Assembly (NCBI RefSeq): GCF_029168945.1
Contig: NC_083604.1
Span: 47,859,686-47,923,685 of the forward strand
Source of the DNA: Cannabis sativa
Taxonomy: Eukaryota; Streptophyta; Magnoliopsida; Rosales; Cannabaceae
Length of the DNA stretch: 64,000 nt
Direction: 5' to 3'
Shown: piece after piece, positions 25,082-37,483 of the stretch
How positions within the stretch are numbered: position 1 is the first letter of the stretch
Layout: each line of letters opens with the position of its first letter
The notes under the pieces: generated by a model
The model's input: only the letters and a program-made list of their open reading frames with translations
Database searches by the model: none
What the model was told of the DNA's origin: nothing
Translations under genes and position numbers: made by a program

Positions 25082-25400
25082 GTGCATGTTTGGCATCATA
25101 ACTAAAAAACTGTTTTTTGTTTTTAAAAACAGAAAATTGTTTTTGGAAAACAATTTGACTTGTTTGGCCTTGTTTTTTGAAAACAGTTTTCAGAAAACAA
25201 AGTTACAAAAAACAAGAATTTTGAAAACAACAAAATGTTGTTTTCTGTTTTAAAAACCAATTCACTTTTGATCAATATTATTTTAAAAAACACTAACCAA
25301 ACATGACTTGTTTTTAAAAACTTCAAAAACTATTTTTTGTTCTCATTTCTAAAAACAATTTTTTGAAAACAAAAAATAAAAAATAATACCAAACATGCTC
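25082..25400. mobile_element. PIF/Harbinger-type MITE
   Basis: The ends GTGCATGTTTGGCAT and ATACCAAACATGCTC form an inverted repeat flanked by TAA on both sides (25079-25081 and 25401-25403), as expected for PIF/Harbinger. The 319-bp interior is full of GTTTTTGAAAACA-type short palindromes and is non-coding. Confidence 0.75.
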
Positions 25401-25479
25401 TAAGATTTTTGAGTTTTTTTATTAAAAAAAATATATTGCTTCTGATTTTTTTTTATTTTTTTATTTTAAAAAATTAGGT

Positions 25480-25755
25480 GGCATTTGGTTGGATGTAATG
25501 AAATGGAAAGGAAACAATCTTTATTCCATTATTTTTTTTTGTTATATATTAAAGTATTGGAATGACCTTTCCACCATTTTGGTAGAATGATTATTCTATT
25601 TTAAAATAGAAGGAAAGATCATTTCAATGTATGATGACAAAAAAATTAATAATTTTTTTTATCAATTTTTTATGCATTTTAAATTTTATTCAATTCCACT
25701 CCTATTCCTATTCTCATTCTCATTCCTCTCTTATGTTTTCATTCCACCTTAGAGT
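25480..25755. mobile_element. Possible MITE remnant
   Basis: The left end GGCATTTGGTTGGATG followed by GAAATGGAAAGGAA, and a CT-rich right side (TTCCACTCCTATTCC near 25695), resemble MITEs with ends of GGCATTTGGTTGG type. Neither target duplication nor a clean right terminus is visible. Confidence 0.3.
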
Positions 25756-25785
25756 TTGAAAAGAAAGAAAAAAGAAGTAAAAAAG

Positions 25786-25975
25786 AAAGAAGAAAAAGAA
25801 ATTGTTTTTATTTTTTATTTAAATTTATTTTTAAAATATTTAGTATGTGAACCAATTAAATTTTACCATGTGTACAAAAAAGAAGAAGGAAAAAAAAGAA
25901 ATTATTTTTATTTTTTCTTTAAATTTACTTTTAAAATATGTGGACCAATTAAATTGTGTCATGTGTACATTGTGT
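25786..25975 (+). repeat. Tandem duplication of about 90 bp
   Basis: The unit beginning AAGAAAAAGAAATTGTTTTT and ending near CCATGTGTACA (25870) is repeated directly with small differences up to CATGTGTACA near 25969. Both contain ACCAATTAAATT and CATGTGTACA. Non-coding. Confidence 0.75.
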
Positions 25976-26156
25976 ACATGTGTACATAATGTATGTATAC
26001 ATGGACAATCTACCTTGACAGTTAACAGCCAAAAGTAGATGAAAGCAGCAAACTACTAATTGAACATGGGTTTCGGAGTTTTACCATCAAAAATAAAAAT
26101 TGGGGTTTAATTGCTAGCGAGGTGATACTTTGGGGAGCTTTGCTGCAATTTACTAA

Positions 26157-26484
26157 AAAAATTAAAAAATTCTTCCAGATGCCGAAACAGGTAGATGGTG
26201 CATCAGTGCATCCCTTTTAAGACGGAGCATTGTAGAAGCACCCAATATTTTTATATTAGTCCAAATTTAAATTAAATTTTATATATTTAAAAAATTATGA
26301 TAATTGAATTATATTTAATTTTTTAATTATTCTTTGAGTTAATATTTTTTTTTACAATTTTTATAAAATATTAATGGTTTACATATATCATTGTAATTAT
26401 GTTATTCCATTCACCTGTATTAAGTAATTGATGTCATTTATATATAATTTGTATTTATTGAATAAAAAATAATACAAAATTTTT
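26157..26484. other. AT-rich DNA without recognised features
   Basis: Apart from the AAAAGGGATGCA-related inverted block at 26200-26235 (possible outer arm of the Mutator-like element), nothing could be assigned here. Confidence 0.4.
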
Positions 26485-27020
26485 AAAAAGTTTTTGGGGG
26501 TTAAACTCTTTTATTTGTCGTTTTACTTGTATTTAATTATTTAAGTTCAAATTTTAGTAGTAAAACCCTCCAAACTACTGAACTGATAGCAAATTTAAGG
26601 TGTCATCCGGTTAAGTGTCATTATATACTGTTTATGCATACACTCTTTTATACATAACAAGTTTATATTGGTACACCTAATATTATTATTTAAAAATTAT
26701 TTTCAAAATTCATTTTAAATTAAATAAAATTGTAAAAATAAAATAAAATGTTTAAAAAAATAAAAAATATTATAAATTATAAAATAATTTTTATATTTTT
26801 TTAAATAATAATCTTAGATATACTAATATAAATGTGACACATATACAAAAGTGTACACATAAACAATTTATACTGATAATTAATTGTGAAAAATGGATGT
26901 CATTTTAAATTTATTTTTTAGTAGTTTGGAAAGTTTTACTGTCAAAATTTTAATTTAAAAAATTAAATATAAGTAGAGTAATAATGAAAAGAGTTCAATC
27001 GAAAATTAAGTAAATATGCA
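26485..27020. mobile_element. Foldback MITE with roughly 200-bp arms
   Basis: The left arm (about 26485-26690) and right arm (about 26815-27020) are inverted copies. AGTAGTAAAACCCTCC pairs with a GGAAAGTTTTACTGTC-type counterpart, CCAAACTACT with AGTAGTTTGG, and GTACACCTAATATTATTATT with AATAATAATCTTAGATATAC. No coding content and no convincing target duplication. Confidence 0.65.
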
Positions 27021-27263
27021 TCGAATGTTATCTTATATATATGCGTGGTGCCTAAATTGGTGCCTTGTAAATCAGTGGTAATTAGTAGTTGTGAGCTTTG
27101 ATGCCCTCCTCATCGTCACATGGTTCTGTACTCTATTTATAGCAAATTATTGTGTTTGTGTTATTTATTGATATATTATATACTAGAAAATAAAACCGCA
27201 GTGATGTAATTGTTATGAGAAAATAATAATGTGTATCGTATTTCACACTCAGTATTGAATAAA
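27021..27263. other. Short AT-rich spacer
   Basis: No features recognised. It ends in the possible LINE target duplication TGAATAAA (27256-27263). Confidence 0.4.
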
Positions 27264-27418
27264 CAATTTTTTTTTGTCAATCAGTAAAATTCATTACTCC
27301 AAAAATATCAATTTACAACCTACTAGTATCTTCAATTGAAGATCTGAAATTTTTCTATCGGTACAATGAAATCAATGTATAATCATGCATCTAACTTTGT
27401 TAATAAAGAAAAACTGAC

Positions 27419-30400
27419 TTACAATGTTGAAAACCAACAACCATCAACCGGTTTGACATATTTAGGCCAATTGCAGACCACTCTACTCTTCACATCTTCC
27501 TTTGTAACATGAACCACCTGTTCCTGTGCTTGCTTTGTTGAGTTCCACAAAATATCATTTCGGTTCTTCCATAAATGATATACCAAGGCAACCACAGCAG
27601 CGACCAATACTACCTTGTGAAACCTGCTGATTTTGGCACGTTCTAACCATCTTAACAACCTATTCAAAGCTGTTGTTTCAACCCTCCAGCCAAGCCAAGC
27701 TTTTACTTGAGATAGACAAAGTTTAGAGAAGGAGAAAGAGAAGAATAGATGCTCTGAAGATTCAGTTTGGTCTTTGCAGAACAAGCAGAAGTCTTCTCCA
27801 ATGATATTGAGTTTATACAGCCTTTCCCTAGTTCTAAGCCTATCTTGGACAACAATCCATAAGAAAAAACTATGTCTAGGTATATTAAGTCTATTCCATA
27901 CCTCATGGCTCCAATTCATTTTGTTTTGGGGGGGACAAAGAGCCTTGTAGCCATTAGATATCTTGTACTGAACGAAAACAAATTGATGAATGTCCATAGA
28001 AGCTTTAACTTGATTTTTAACAACAACCAATTTCCTCCAATACCAGCTTGCTTGGGGTGGAGCTTGGTAGTTCCACCATTCCTCACCTTTAATATATACA
28101 CAGTGAATCCATCTAATCCACAAATTGTCTTCCTTATTCGCAATTACCCACACATATTTTGTCATCGCTGCAATGTTCCATTTTGCAATCTTTTTCAAAC
28201 TGATCCCTCCTGTTGCTTTTGGTTGGCAAACATGATCCCAAGCAATTGGTCCAGAGCCTTGGGACACATGATGGCCTTTCCACAAGTAAGCTCGGCAAAT
28301 AGCTTCAATATCTCTAATCGTCTTCTTTAGTAAAACCATAACTTGACTCCAGTAAAAATGAATTGACATGAGGATTGAGTTAACAAGTATGGCCCTTCCT
28401 GCTAGAGATAAGTTCCTTGAACTCCATGTTTTGATTCTAGCTGTCATTTTATCTGCTAACACCATGCTTTCTTTAACTGATATACGTTTAGCACAAATAG
28501 GGATACCAAAGTATTTGAGAGGTACCTCTTTTTTGCTAAATCTTGAGCAGTCAATGATACGTTGAATATCTTGATCATCCATACCATAACAATAGATTGC
28601 AGACTTGTTTGGATTCGGTTGCAAACTAGAAGAGCGTGAAAAGAGCTTTAAACCTTGTAAAACATAGTAGATACTCTTGAAATCTCCATGACAAAAGAGT
28701 ATAACATCATCAATAAACATCAAGTGGTTCAAATTAAGCTCTGCACACCTGTCATAAAATTTGAAATTTGGTTTAGATTCGATCTTCAACATTACTCATG
28801 ATATAGATACTCCATACCAAGAACAAATAAAAATGGTGACATTGGATCTCCTTGTCATAAGCCCATTTTCCCCTCAAAATATCCATGAAGCGGTCCATTG
28901 AACATAAGTGAGAATCTTAGAGTACGAACGCAAGTCATAATCGGCTTGACAAACTTATCAGGGAATTGAAAAGACTGAAGTATTTCTTCCAAGTAATCCC
29001 AATCTAGAGTATCATAAGCTTTCTGTAGATCAAGTTTGATCATACATCCAACTTTGGAGCTTTTCCTTCCATAGTGCCTTATCAGATCTTTATAGATCAT
29101 GATATTGTGTGCAATAAACCTGCCAGTAATAAATCCCCCCTGATTTTGAGTTACCAGATCAAGTAAGATAGCTTTTACTCTGGAGCAGATTAGTTTAGTT
29201 GCAGCTTTGTAGATAACATTACAGGATGCAATAGGTCTAAAGTCACTAACCGTATTAGGAAACTTACATTTAGGAATAAGTGTTAACACATCAGTATTAA
29301 TTTCCTTGAGAATCTGACCTGAATGCAAGAAAGAAAGGACAACTTCACTTATGTCATCTCCAATTAAGTCATAGTTATCTTGAAAAAAATAACTGGTAAA
29401 GCCATCTGGTCCTGGAGCCTTGATTCCTGGAATTGCAAAAATAGCTTTCTTAACTTCATCTTTGGAATACTCCATCATTAAGAAATCTGCTTGTGCCTTG
29501 GAAATAAGAGGTCCCAGATTCATGACCCCAGCTTTGATCTTCCTCCTATCTTCCATTTTATAGCCAAGTAAATGGTGATAAAATGAAAGAAGAAAAGCCT
29601 CAGAAATTTCCCCTGGCTTATCAGTTCTTACTCCCTACTGGTCTTCAATAGATAATATGTTATATAATTTCCTCCTCTCTTTGATACTAGCATGAAAAAT
29701 GGCCGTATTTTCGTCTCTATTTTTAATCCAACTAATCTTGGATTTCTGGTACATAAATGAATTGCGGCCTTTCAAAAGTTGTCCATATTTGACCCAAGCT
29801 GCTACTTCTTTAGCAGTAAGTTCATGATTTAGAGGCTCTAATTGCAGCTTCTTCTGAACATCTAACATCTCCTTTTTTGCTTCATCAGTGGCCTCTTGAA
29901 TATTTGAGAAATGCTGCATGTTGAGTTCCTTAAAAGCCACTTTAAGTTTCTTCAGCTTTGATATGACTTGGTACATTTTAGAGCCAGTAATTCCTTGGTT
30001 ATAGACCCCTTTTACAATCTTTGAGTATTGTGGATGGGAAGTCCACATTTGAAAATACTTCAATGGCTTTTTTCCATTAACTATTTCATGAGACAAAGCA
30101 ATAATAGCTATGGTGTAATCAAATAATTCCTCTGCTGCAAAAATAGCTTCAGTAGAAGAGAAACTATCTAACCATCTTTGATTGGCAAGAAATCGATCTA
30201 TTTTTGAGCAAATCCTCTCGCTTCCTTGTCTTTTGTTGTTCCAAGTATAGTAGCTGCCACTATACTTTATATCTTTTAATTGACATGTTCCAACACAATC
30301 TATAAAATCTGTTGCAGCATTGAATTTCACCTTTTTTCCAATCCTTTCCTCCTTAAGCAATATGTCATTAAAGTCTCCCATAACCATCCATGGTTCATGG

Positions 30401-30789
30401 GTAGCCAAATTCTTTAAATTTGCCCAAAGTAGTTTCCTCCCTTCTAACTCATTGAAAGCATACACAAAGGTAGCAAAGAAGCAATGCTTACCATCTAAAG
30501 TAGCTACTTGTAGATGAATAAGCTGGCTGGTACATTTTAGTATGTTCACGGAGTAGCTAAAAGGAATCCACGCCACAATAATTCGACCTCCATCATGCCA
30601 AGCAATATTGGATGTAAAACACCATCCCTTAAACATGTTTACATATAAGATCCCAAGCTTCGGGGCCTTAACTCTCGTCTCGAGTAGACCAATAAGACTG
30701 ACCTTTTGAACATGTAACATGCTCTTAACTTGATTTTGCTTGTAATGGTCATTGATCCCTCAGACGTTTCAACAAACAATTTTATCCAT
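27419..30789 (-). pseudogene. LINE ORF2: endonuclease, reverse transcriptase, zf-RVT
   Basis: The start ATG at 30789 overlaps the ORF1 stop. The first dozen codons carry two TGA stops, then an open endonuclease stretch runs from 30720 to 29635. It includes LLETRVKAP near 30680 and the catalytic block WMVMGDFNDILLKEER near 30390. A TAG at 29635 is followed in frame by the RT, 29556-28855: [45 protein letters not shown] and [13 protein letters not shown]. The next block reads GL-stop-QGDPMSPFLF, where the family has RQGDP, so CGA became TGA. A frameshift near 28800 leads into 28792-27419, with FIDDVILFCHGD (the F-x-DD catalytic box), the thumb, and a zf-RVT domain around 27900-27740 (HSFFLWIVVQDRL...CLFCKDQTESSEHLF). 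Confidence 0.9.
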
Positions 30790-32111
30790 CTCCAAGAGGA
30801 GGATCTCCCCCTCCTCTTGTTTTTCTAGCTATAGCAACTCTGTTGGAACCAATAGTGATGGCACCTGCTGCTATTACATTCTCAACCCCTGTCTTAGTAA
30901 TAGAATTGACAGTCTCAAAATTATCAGCCAAAACTTGATAGGAATTAGCTATTTGAGTTTCCCCTGATTCCACTTTACCTTTTGCTTTACTCCCTTTACC
31001 AACTTGTTGAAAACCTTCATTATCCATTATTTTCTTGCTTCCTACACCAGCACCAGCATTCCTACTGTCATCTTTAACCACCCAATGCTGTTATTTCCCT
31101 TCCTTCTTTTTACAGTCCTCAGTTGAGTGTCCTAAGCCTTTACAATGGTTACATTGTATTGGCTTCCACTCATAGTTAATAGCAGCAAATACATTAAAAC
31201 CATGCTCATCCTCAAATGAAACTCGCTCAGGAAAATCTTGCTGAATTGAGACTTCTATGAGAACCCTCGGGTAACTCAGTTTGTTTCTTTCTTTTGTCAT
31301 AGCATCCACCTCCAATGGAGAGCCAAATTGTCCTACTATTTTAAACAAAGATCTCTCACCCCCAGTATTTGAGTTCAAGATCTGGTAATTAAATCCAAAT
31401 ATGAACTGATCTGATATCTTCTTTCTTGAAGTTAACATCAGGATCCCAAGCTTTCATCACCACCAGTCGATTATTAAAGAACACATAACCACCATTAAGT
31501 ATTTCATTCCTGGTATCTACTGAATCAAATCGCACTAGAAACACTCCATAAGATAGGGATCCCACTTTGTCTACCTTATCCTTCCATATTCTCCGGATAA
31601 AACCTTCAATGACTAATAACGGTGGGTTACCACCAAGGACATAGCATACTATAGAAGAGATCCATAAATGAATTTCATGCTCAATATCTTCTAAAGTAAT
31701 TTTGACCTTATTAGAGTTCTCAATTCTTGAAGAAGGTATCTAAGTTCCTCACCACATTACCAGAACGTAAAATGGGAAGAGTTATAGGAGTACCTTGTCG
31801 CACACTGCAGAGCATTGTCGATTAGCCTGAAGAAAGAATTCAAAATCCTTACTAACTTCTTCTTGCCTCTTAATTTCCTGTAGAGATGATTTAGGAGATA
31901 ATGGAACTGGAAACAAATTAGCATCCTTCGATCGCACAGTCTGCTCCATATCACCATCACCTTCTTCCTCCGAGAAATCAATTGGCTCGACACCAATGAT
32001 TGAACCCATCGTCTTCATCTTGCGTACATCAGCAGTAGAGGTTGGACCTCATTTTTTAGGTTTCTAGAGCTCTGATTTCAGCTTCCCTTGCCTCGCCCTA
32101 GTCTTCGCCAT
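30782..32111 (-). pseudogene. LINE ORF1 (RNA-binding, DUF4283 and CCHC knuckle)
   Basis: The likely start at 32109-32111 gives MAKTRARQGKLKSEL followed by two stops. The same frame then resumes with MGSIIGVEPIDFSEEEGDGD (from 32009). After frameshifts the DUF4283-like part is readable near 31600-31440 (GYVFFNNRLVVMKAWDPD). An intact stretch, 31438-31091, ends in a perfect knuckle CNHCKGLGHSTEDC (C-x2-C-x4-H-x4-C). After a stop at 31091 the C-terminal 99 residues (31081-30782) are open. ORF1 of this type coats the LINE RNA. Several breaks make this copy non-functional. Confidence 0.82.
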
Positions 32112-32130
32112 AACACCAGCCCTTGAGCTG

Positions 32131-32133
<3 letters not shown>

Positions 32134-32209
<76 letters not shown>
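32134..32209 (+). repeat. (GA)n microsatellite in the LINE leader
   Basis: About 38 GA units lie just upstream of ORF1; on the element's own strand this is a CT tract in the 5' UTR. Confidence 0.95.
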
Positions 32210-32212
<3 letters not shown>

Positions 32213-32246
32213 AGAAGACCTCTTAAAGGAAAAAAAAATGAATAAA

Positions 32247-33475
32247 ATTTTTTTTATTATTACTTTTGTTTAAAATAACATTATAAAATTAAAATATTTA
32301 TGTTGTTAAAAGAATTTACACAACAACAAAAAATATGAATATTCAAGCAAAGAAAAAATACTCAGTAGTAATTACACGAGTACTCACTTAAAATAGCGAG
32401 TACTCAAAATTTAAGTTACAAAATAGACAAAAGCAAGAATAGAAATATAAAATAAACAAGAGAATTATAGTGATTTAGTCAGAATTTGGTCTACTTAGTC
32501 CACTTTGTGCAACAGTTTCAACTTAGTTTATTTGATTTGGATCACCCTTTATAAGCAAGTGTCCATTAATGTTATGTAATTGATTAAATTGGACTATTAT
32601 TACAATAACTGCACAAAATTAATTAAGATAAACATTTAAAAGAATAAATATAAAAACAGTTTCATCTGTTCTTGTCTTAATTACATCAATGTCTACGACT
32701 TGTTAAGTTGCATATCGTCCGTCCATATTCCAAACACGCAAGCATATTTGGAAATCATGTGTTGACAACTTAGAACATATGAGTTCATTACGAGTCATCA
32801 CACACTCATCATTCAGACCAAGCCTATGTAAAGAAACGATCTTTACTTGTTACAGGAGAGACATACTTGCTCATCGCATATAAAAGACATGTGGGACCAA
32901 CATTAATCTCTCACGGCCTTGCTTATCTTTTGATTATACTAGGCATAGTATGCGACTAGATCCTGTCTCGATTTCATCATCCTACAAATTCAAATCATTC
33001 GAGGTTGGCTCTACGAGAAATATATCATTAACACGTCATCCTTTTTTTTATTGGGAACTGGGTCCACGTGTCAATTTCTCACGAGACTATAACTTGTATT
33101 TTTAGATAAAAAATTGCACAATACTGATTTCTATAAAATAATTATAAATTTAAGATTCAAATTTGTTAAAAATAAATTTCACTATTTTTAATTGAATACT
33201 TTTTGTTACAATATTTAACTTTCTAACTTGTTCCTACATACATATAATTATAAATTAAAACAAAGGTAAAATCTAATTTTATTTGTAATGGGTTTGATTT
33301 TTTCAGTTCTTAAACACACATGAATAGCTAATGAAACCCCCCCCCCCCACTAAAATAAGTAGTCTTTTTATTTTTAAATTCAAATAATTTATAGTTAGAT
33401 TATTTATTGTGGTAGACCTACCTTTACCTTACCATAATAAAATACATATTATTAGACATACAGGGCTCGTTTAGT
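32247..33475. other. Intergenic DNA, no gene recognised
   Basis: 1.2 kb of AT-rich sequence. It contains a short run of ten C (near 33339-33348), a GAGTACTC palindrome repeated near 32373-32405, and no open frame or repeat terminus that I can support. Confidence 0.45.
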
Positions 33476-33550
33476 ACGTCGTATTGTATTGTATTGTATT
33501 GTATTGTGTTTGATTGTATTTATTGTATTGTATTTATTGTATTGTATTAT
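33476..33550 (+). repeat. (TATTG)n pentanucleotide repeat
   Basis: GTATT/TATTG units repeat about a dozen times with a few interruptions. It follows GGGCTCGTTTAGTACG, a sequence resembling MITE ends, so it may be part of a DNA element that also includes the minisatellite to its right. Confidence 0.85.
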
Positions 33551-33659
33551 TTTGTTTTATATTATATTAGTATAATTTAATACAATACTATATTTGGTAT
33601 TAACTTTTATTAATAGATTGTATAAAGTTATATTTTTAATAAACTCGATCCCAACATCG

Positions 33660-33870
33660 ACTACAGGTGAGGTTTGAGTCCTGGGTCTGGGCTCTGGGTC
33701 CAAGTTTGAGTCTGGAAATAGGGTCCCAGTTTGGGTCTTGTTCGGGTCCAGGTCCGAGTTTGGGCCTGAGTCTAGGCCTGGGTCTCGGGTATGAGTGTTG
33801 GTCTAGGTCTAAGTCTTAGGTGTGGGTACGGGTTCGGGTCCCGGGTCCGGTTCGAGTTGGAGATTGGGGT
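33660..33870 (+). repeat. Degenerate GGGTCY minisatellite
   Basis: Irregular tandem copies of 6-bp and 12-bp units such as GGGTCTGGGCTC, GGTCCAAGTTTGAGTC and GGGTTCGGGTCC run for about 200 bp. They are G-rich on the + strand in AT-rich surroundings. Runs of GGG every 6-12 bp could form quadruplexes. It does not resemble a coding sequence. Confidence 0.75.
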
Positions 33871-33934
33871 TGACCCGAATCCTTTGTAAATATTATAATA
33901 CAAGCTAATACGGACCATTTGCATTTGGTATGTA

Positions 33935-34605
33935 TTAAAAAATACAACTTACATCCTTAGTTGCTAGCAAATAGGTGCGAACACACCTACTATAATCATC
34001 AACTATTGAAAGAAAATATTACTTACTAGAGTGAGTATACGCCTTGTATGGCCCCCAAAGATCAACATGCACATATTCGAGTATCTTCTTAGTTGTGTGC
34101 CTTGCTAGATTGAACTTTAGCTAATGTTATTTCCCTAAAACACAAGCTTCACGAACTGGTAAGGCACAAGAATTTAAATTTTTAATTATACATTGTTTAT
34201 GCAGTTCTTTGAGGCCTTGTTCACTAATATGTCTAAGTTTGTGATGCCACAGTTGCATATTCGATCTAGCCCTTTTACCATGCTTGCTTCTCTGGTTGGG
34301 ACAGTTTCTCCTTGGAGAACATATAGACCGTTGATCTTTTTACTTTTCATCACTATCAAAGAACCTTTAGTGATTCTCAAGCTTTTGTGCATGGACTTGT
34401 ATCCGTATCCTTCATCTTCAAGCGCACACAGTGATATGAGGTTTTGTCTTAACTCTGGGATGTGCCTTACGTCCGTCAATAGCTTGATTCTACCATCATA
34501 TTGTTTGACGGTAACCTTTCTAGCTCTAATGACCCTGCATGAATGATCATTACCCATTAAAACTTTACCTCCATCAATTGATTTATAATAAAAAAAATGA
34601 ATCTC
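33935..34605 (-). pseudogene. Copia protease-to-integrase fragment
   Basis: An open stretch 34557-34186 reads MGNDHSC, then RIKLLTDVRHIPELRQNLIS and MKSKKINGLYVLQGETV. This is the conserved region between protease and integrase. After a frame change, 34130-33940 continues with LEYVHVDLWGPYKAYTHSS and IVDDYSR, the start of the integrase core. It ends abruptly near 33935. The segment before the solo LTR and the one after it (36516 on) join in frame. Confidence 0.82.
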
Positions 34606-34626
34606 GACTCAGACACATGTGATAAG

Positions 34627-36510
34627 TGTTGGGTTTTATGCCCTAAATAAAACTCCATTTCAATGTAATCTTTATCTTTTAAACATCAATAAAGAAACAG
34701 AAGTATTTTCATCACTTTGTGTGTCATTTGGTTCATGTTATCATTTATATGTTTATTTGATTTATAAATTCATCCAAATCCTTATCACATTTATGTTCTT
34801 ATTTATTGTGTCGTCAGCACAGTGGAAAGTAATCAAGATTATGTGATTAATTATATATTCCTAGACTTATCAGTACACAGAGGGTTTAATTGATATGACA
34901 ATCTACAACATAGTTTACTTACACCTTGGATAAGTGCTATGTTCTTTCCAGGGCATTGGTTAAAGTAAAGCTTCGGTTGGATGCATGGAGTATGCATCGG
35001 AAGGGACCGATATTGAACTTTGATTCAGATATATTAAACTTATCGTAATATCTATTCAATTCAATATCACATAGTTGATCCTAGATCAAATGATCTTAAT
35101 CCTGATATGGCTAGGTTCGATCTCAATAGTATTATACATGTTCTTTGACTTTTTAGTTAAGCTTACTTTTTGGTCAGGGTGATACGTACATTTTGGGAAC
35201 ATGGTAGTGCAATTGAGTGGGAGCGCTAAACATAGATATGGAATCTATAACTTATATCTAGCAAATAGAAGTTAAATGATGATTTCCTTCGAGCTTGGCT
35301 AAACAGAGATAAATGGTATAGTACTCATTTCACTGATTATATTTAGTTCACTGAAATATCATTTATAGGTGGCTAAGTGTTTTAAGGATAAAATACATTG
35401 AAGGGTGTAACGGTAATTTAATCCCTATATAATGTAAATCATTTATAGAGGATCATTGATTATTTGGATTATAACAATGGATAATTGATAGCGTATCTAT
35501 ATCGTGGAACATATAGAGCATTCTATATAACTGAGAGTGCAATTCCAAGTTCTATGAGTGGATGCAACAAGGAATGAATAAGTCAGTGAATTTACCTAGT
35601 AAGTTCTTGGTCTGCTTATTGGAAGCTCAGATATATAGGCCCATGGTCCCCATACTAGTTGAGACAATACTACTTGTAAGACTAAGTTAATTGATTTTGA
35701 TTAATCAATTATAATTCTAAAATTAGACTATGTCTAGTTTATGAATTTTCACTAAGCAAGGGCAAAATTGTAAAGAAAGAGTTTCTAGGGTTCATTTGTT
35801 AATTGAGAGACTTTGATTAGTCTAATTAATAAATATATTAAATGACAATATTATTTAATAATTAATTTTTAGTTATTAAATAATTAGAATTGGCGTTTAA
35901 GTGGTTAAATTAGAAAATTGACATTTTTGAGAAAATGAGATGTAAAAATGATAAAATGGTAAAATTGCAAAGTGGGGCTCATTATCCTATCTATGGCCGG
36001 CCACTATGTAGTCTATTTATCATTTATTTTTTCATTATTTTAATGCCAAATAAATCTAACCTAACCCTAGGTGGTTTGCTATAAATAGGTAGTGATGGCT
36101 TCAGGAAAAAGATGATGCATCTCATTCCTTCAGAGAAAAATTCAAAGCCTTCTTCCTATACCTAGCCGCCACCTTCTCTCTCTTCCTCTCTTCTGAAAAC
36201 CGAACCCTATAGTGAGTGAGTGAGTGCCCACACACATCAAGTGGTATCTCAATCATAGTGTGTAAGGCTGTGAAGAATCTAGATTCAAGAGAAGGACATT
36301 CGGGCTCAAATCTTGGTGATACTCTGCTACAGAGTATACAAGGGTTAGAGATCTGAGTGGAAGGAGACATCATTATATTTCGCTGCAACCACTGTAAGGT
36401 TTCTTATACTTTATATGTGTTTATTTCATATCGTTTTAGAAGTTCATATTTAGAATGTTAAATAACATACTTGTTAGTAAATCTAAGATCCTGGTAAAAT
36501 AATTCCAACA
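34627..36510 (+). repeat. Solo LTR, copia family A (subtype B)
   Basis: An 1884-bp unit starting TGTTGGGTTTTATGCCC and ending AATTCCAACA, flanked by ATAAG on both sides (34622-34626 and 36511-36515). It carries the family A landmarks GGTGATACGTACATTTTGGG, CAATTGAGTGGGAGCGCTA and AACATATAGAGCATTCTATA. It sits in the protease codons of the minus-strand copia fragment. Confidence 0.95.
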
Positions 36511-36515
36511 ATAAG

Positions 36516-37414
36516 TGCATTTGGAGTTAAGAATCCACTCCCTGTTCATTGAGGAATCTGAGATAGAGAACAATTCTCCATCTGTGAAGCAGTCATCACT
36601 ATCCCTTGTGATTACAGCAGAATCCTTCACATGGTGATGATGCATGTTTTCCTTCCTATCTCCATTGTGAGATTTGTTGAAGCCTTTTTGCTCCCTGTAC
36701 TTCTTGCAAAATCTTTGCAAGTGTCTAGACCTTCCACAAAAGTAACACTTTCGAGTTTCCTTCTCTCTAGACTTTGATCTTGATTAAGAGTGATGGTGTT
36801 TACTCTTCGAACTTACTTTCTTGGGTGATTTTCCTCTTGTTAGTTACACTTCTTCTTTCTTGGATTTCTTTTTCAATTGTAATTTGAAATCTTTTGACTT
36901 AAGTGCAGCAAGAACATCCTTCAATGCAATCACGTCTCTCCTATTCTTGATGGTTGCCTTGACTTCTTGATTTTAAATTGGAAGCAATCTCAACTAGATG
37001 ATGGCCTTGCTTTCTTCATCAACCTTGTGATTTATATTAGCCAAACCTATAATAATCTCATTAAATTTATCAATATTATCATCTAAAGAAAGGGAAAAAA
37101 TCATTCTAAAACCATTTCTAGCAAATTAATCTTGCTAGCAATTGATGGCTTTTAGTTCTTCCAACTTGTTCTAAACTCCTTTCGTAATCTTCTCTGCGAT
37201 GTGTTTTTTTCAAACACTGTTGGACAGATACACGATGATTGTATAGTACGCTATCTCCTCCAATTCTGCTTTTTCCTCTAGTTTTTTCTCGGCCAAAATT
37301 TTCTCATCTCCAAGAACTTTGGATACCTTCTAGTGCACTAGGATTATTTTCTAACTTTCTTTCCATAGCGCAAAGTCTCCTATTATATCGAATGTCTCCA
37401 ATTCAAATCTCGCC
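36516..37414 (-). pseudogene. Copia gag and start of protease
   Basis: The minus-strand gag begins MARFELETFD at 37414 and continues, with stops, through a pattern typical of copia gag. The knuckle CYFCGRSRHLQRFC is near 36755-36715 (C-x2-C-x4-H-x4-C). An open frame 36720-36516 ends REWILNSKCTYC at the solo LTR. The family has DSGCT at the protease active site; here it reads NSKCT. Read across the insertion, it continues into KSIDGGKVLMGND. Confidence 0.82.
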
Positions 37415-37483
37415 ATTAATGACACTAAATTTTTTTCAAGAATTGCAGCGTAAAGAATCTTGATTCTGTGTTCTTGATCGATT

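Larger units (their letters stand above)
27264..32238 (-). mobile_element. L1-type LINE, near full length, minus strand
   Basis: The element reads 5' to 3' from about 32238 down to 27264. It has a GA/CT-repeat leader, ORF1 (32111-30782), ORF2 (30789-27419) and a 3' UTR ending in a poly(A) tail seen as nine T at 27267-27275. TGAATAAA occurs directly outside both ends (27256-27263 and 32239-32246) and is a plausible target duplication, though A-rich context weakens it. The ORF1 stop and ORF2 start overlap as ATGGATAA. Damage is light: isolated stops and a few frameshifts. It is much younger than the LINE at 9796-16400. Confidence 0.88.

Noticed and set aside
27872..28330. 152-codon plus-strand ORF
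   Set aside because: Shadow frame antisense to the LINE reverse transcriptase/zf-RVT coding sequence.
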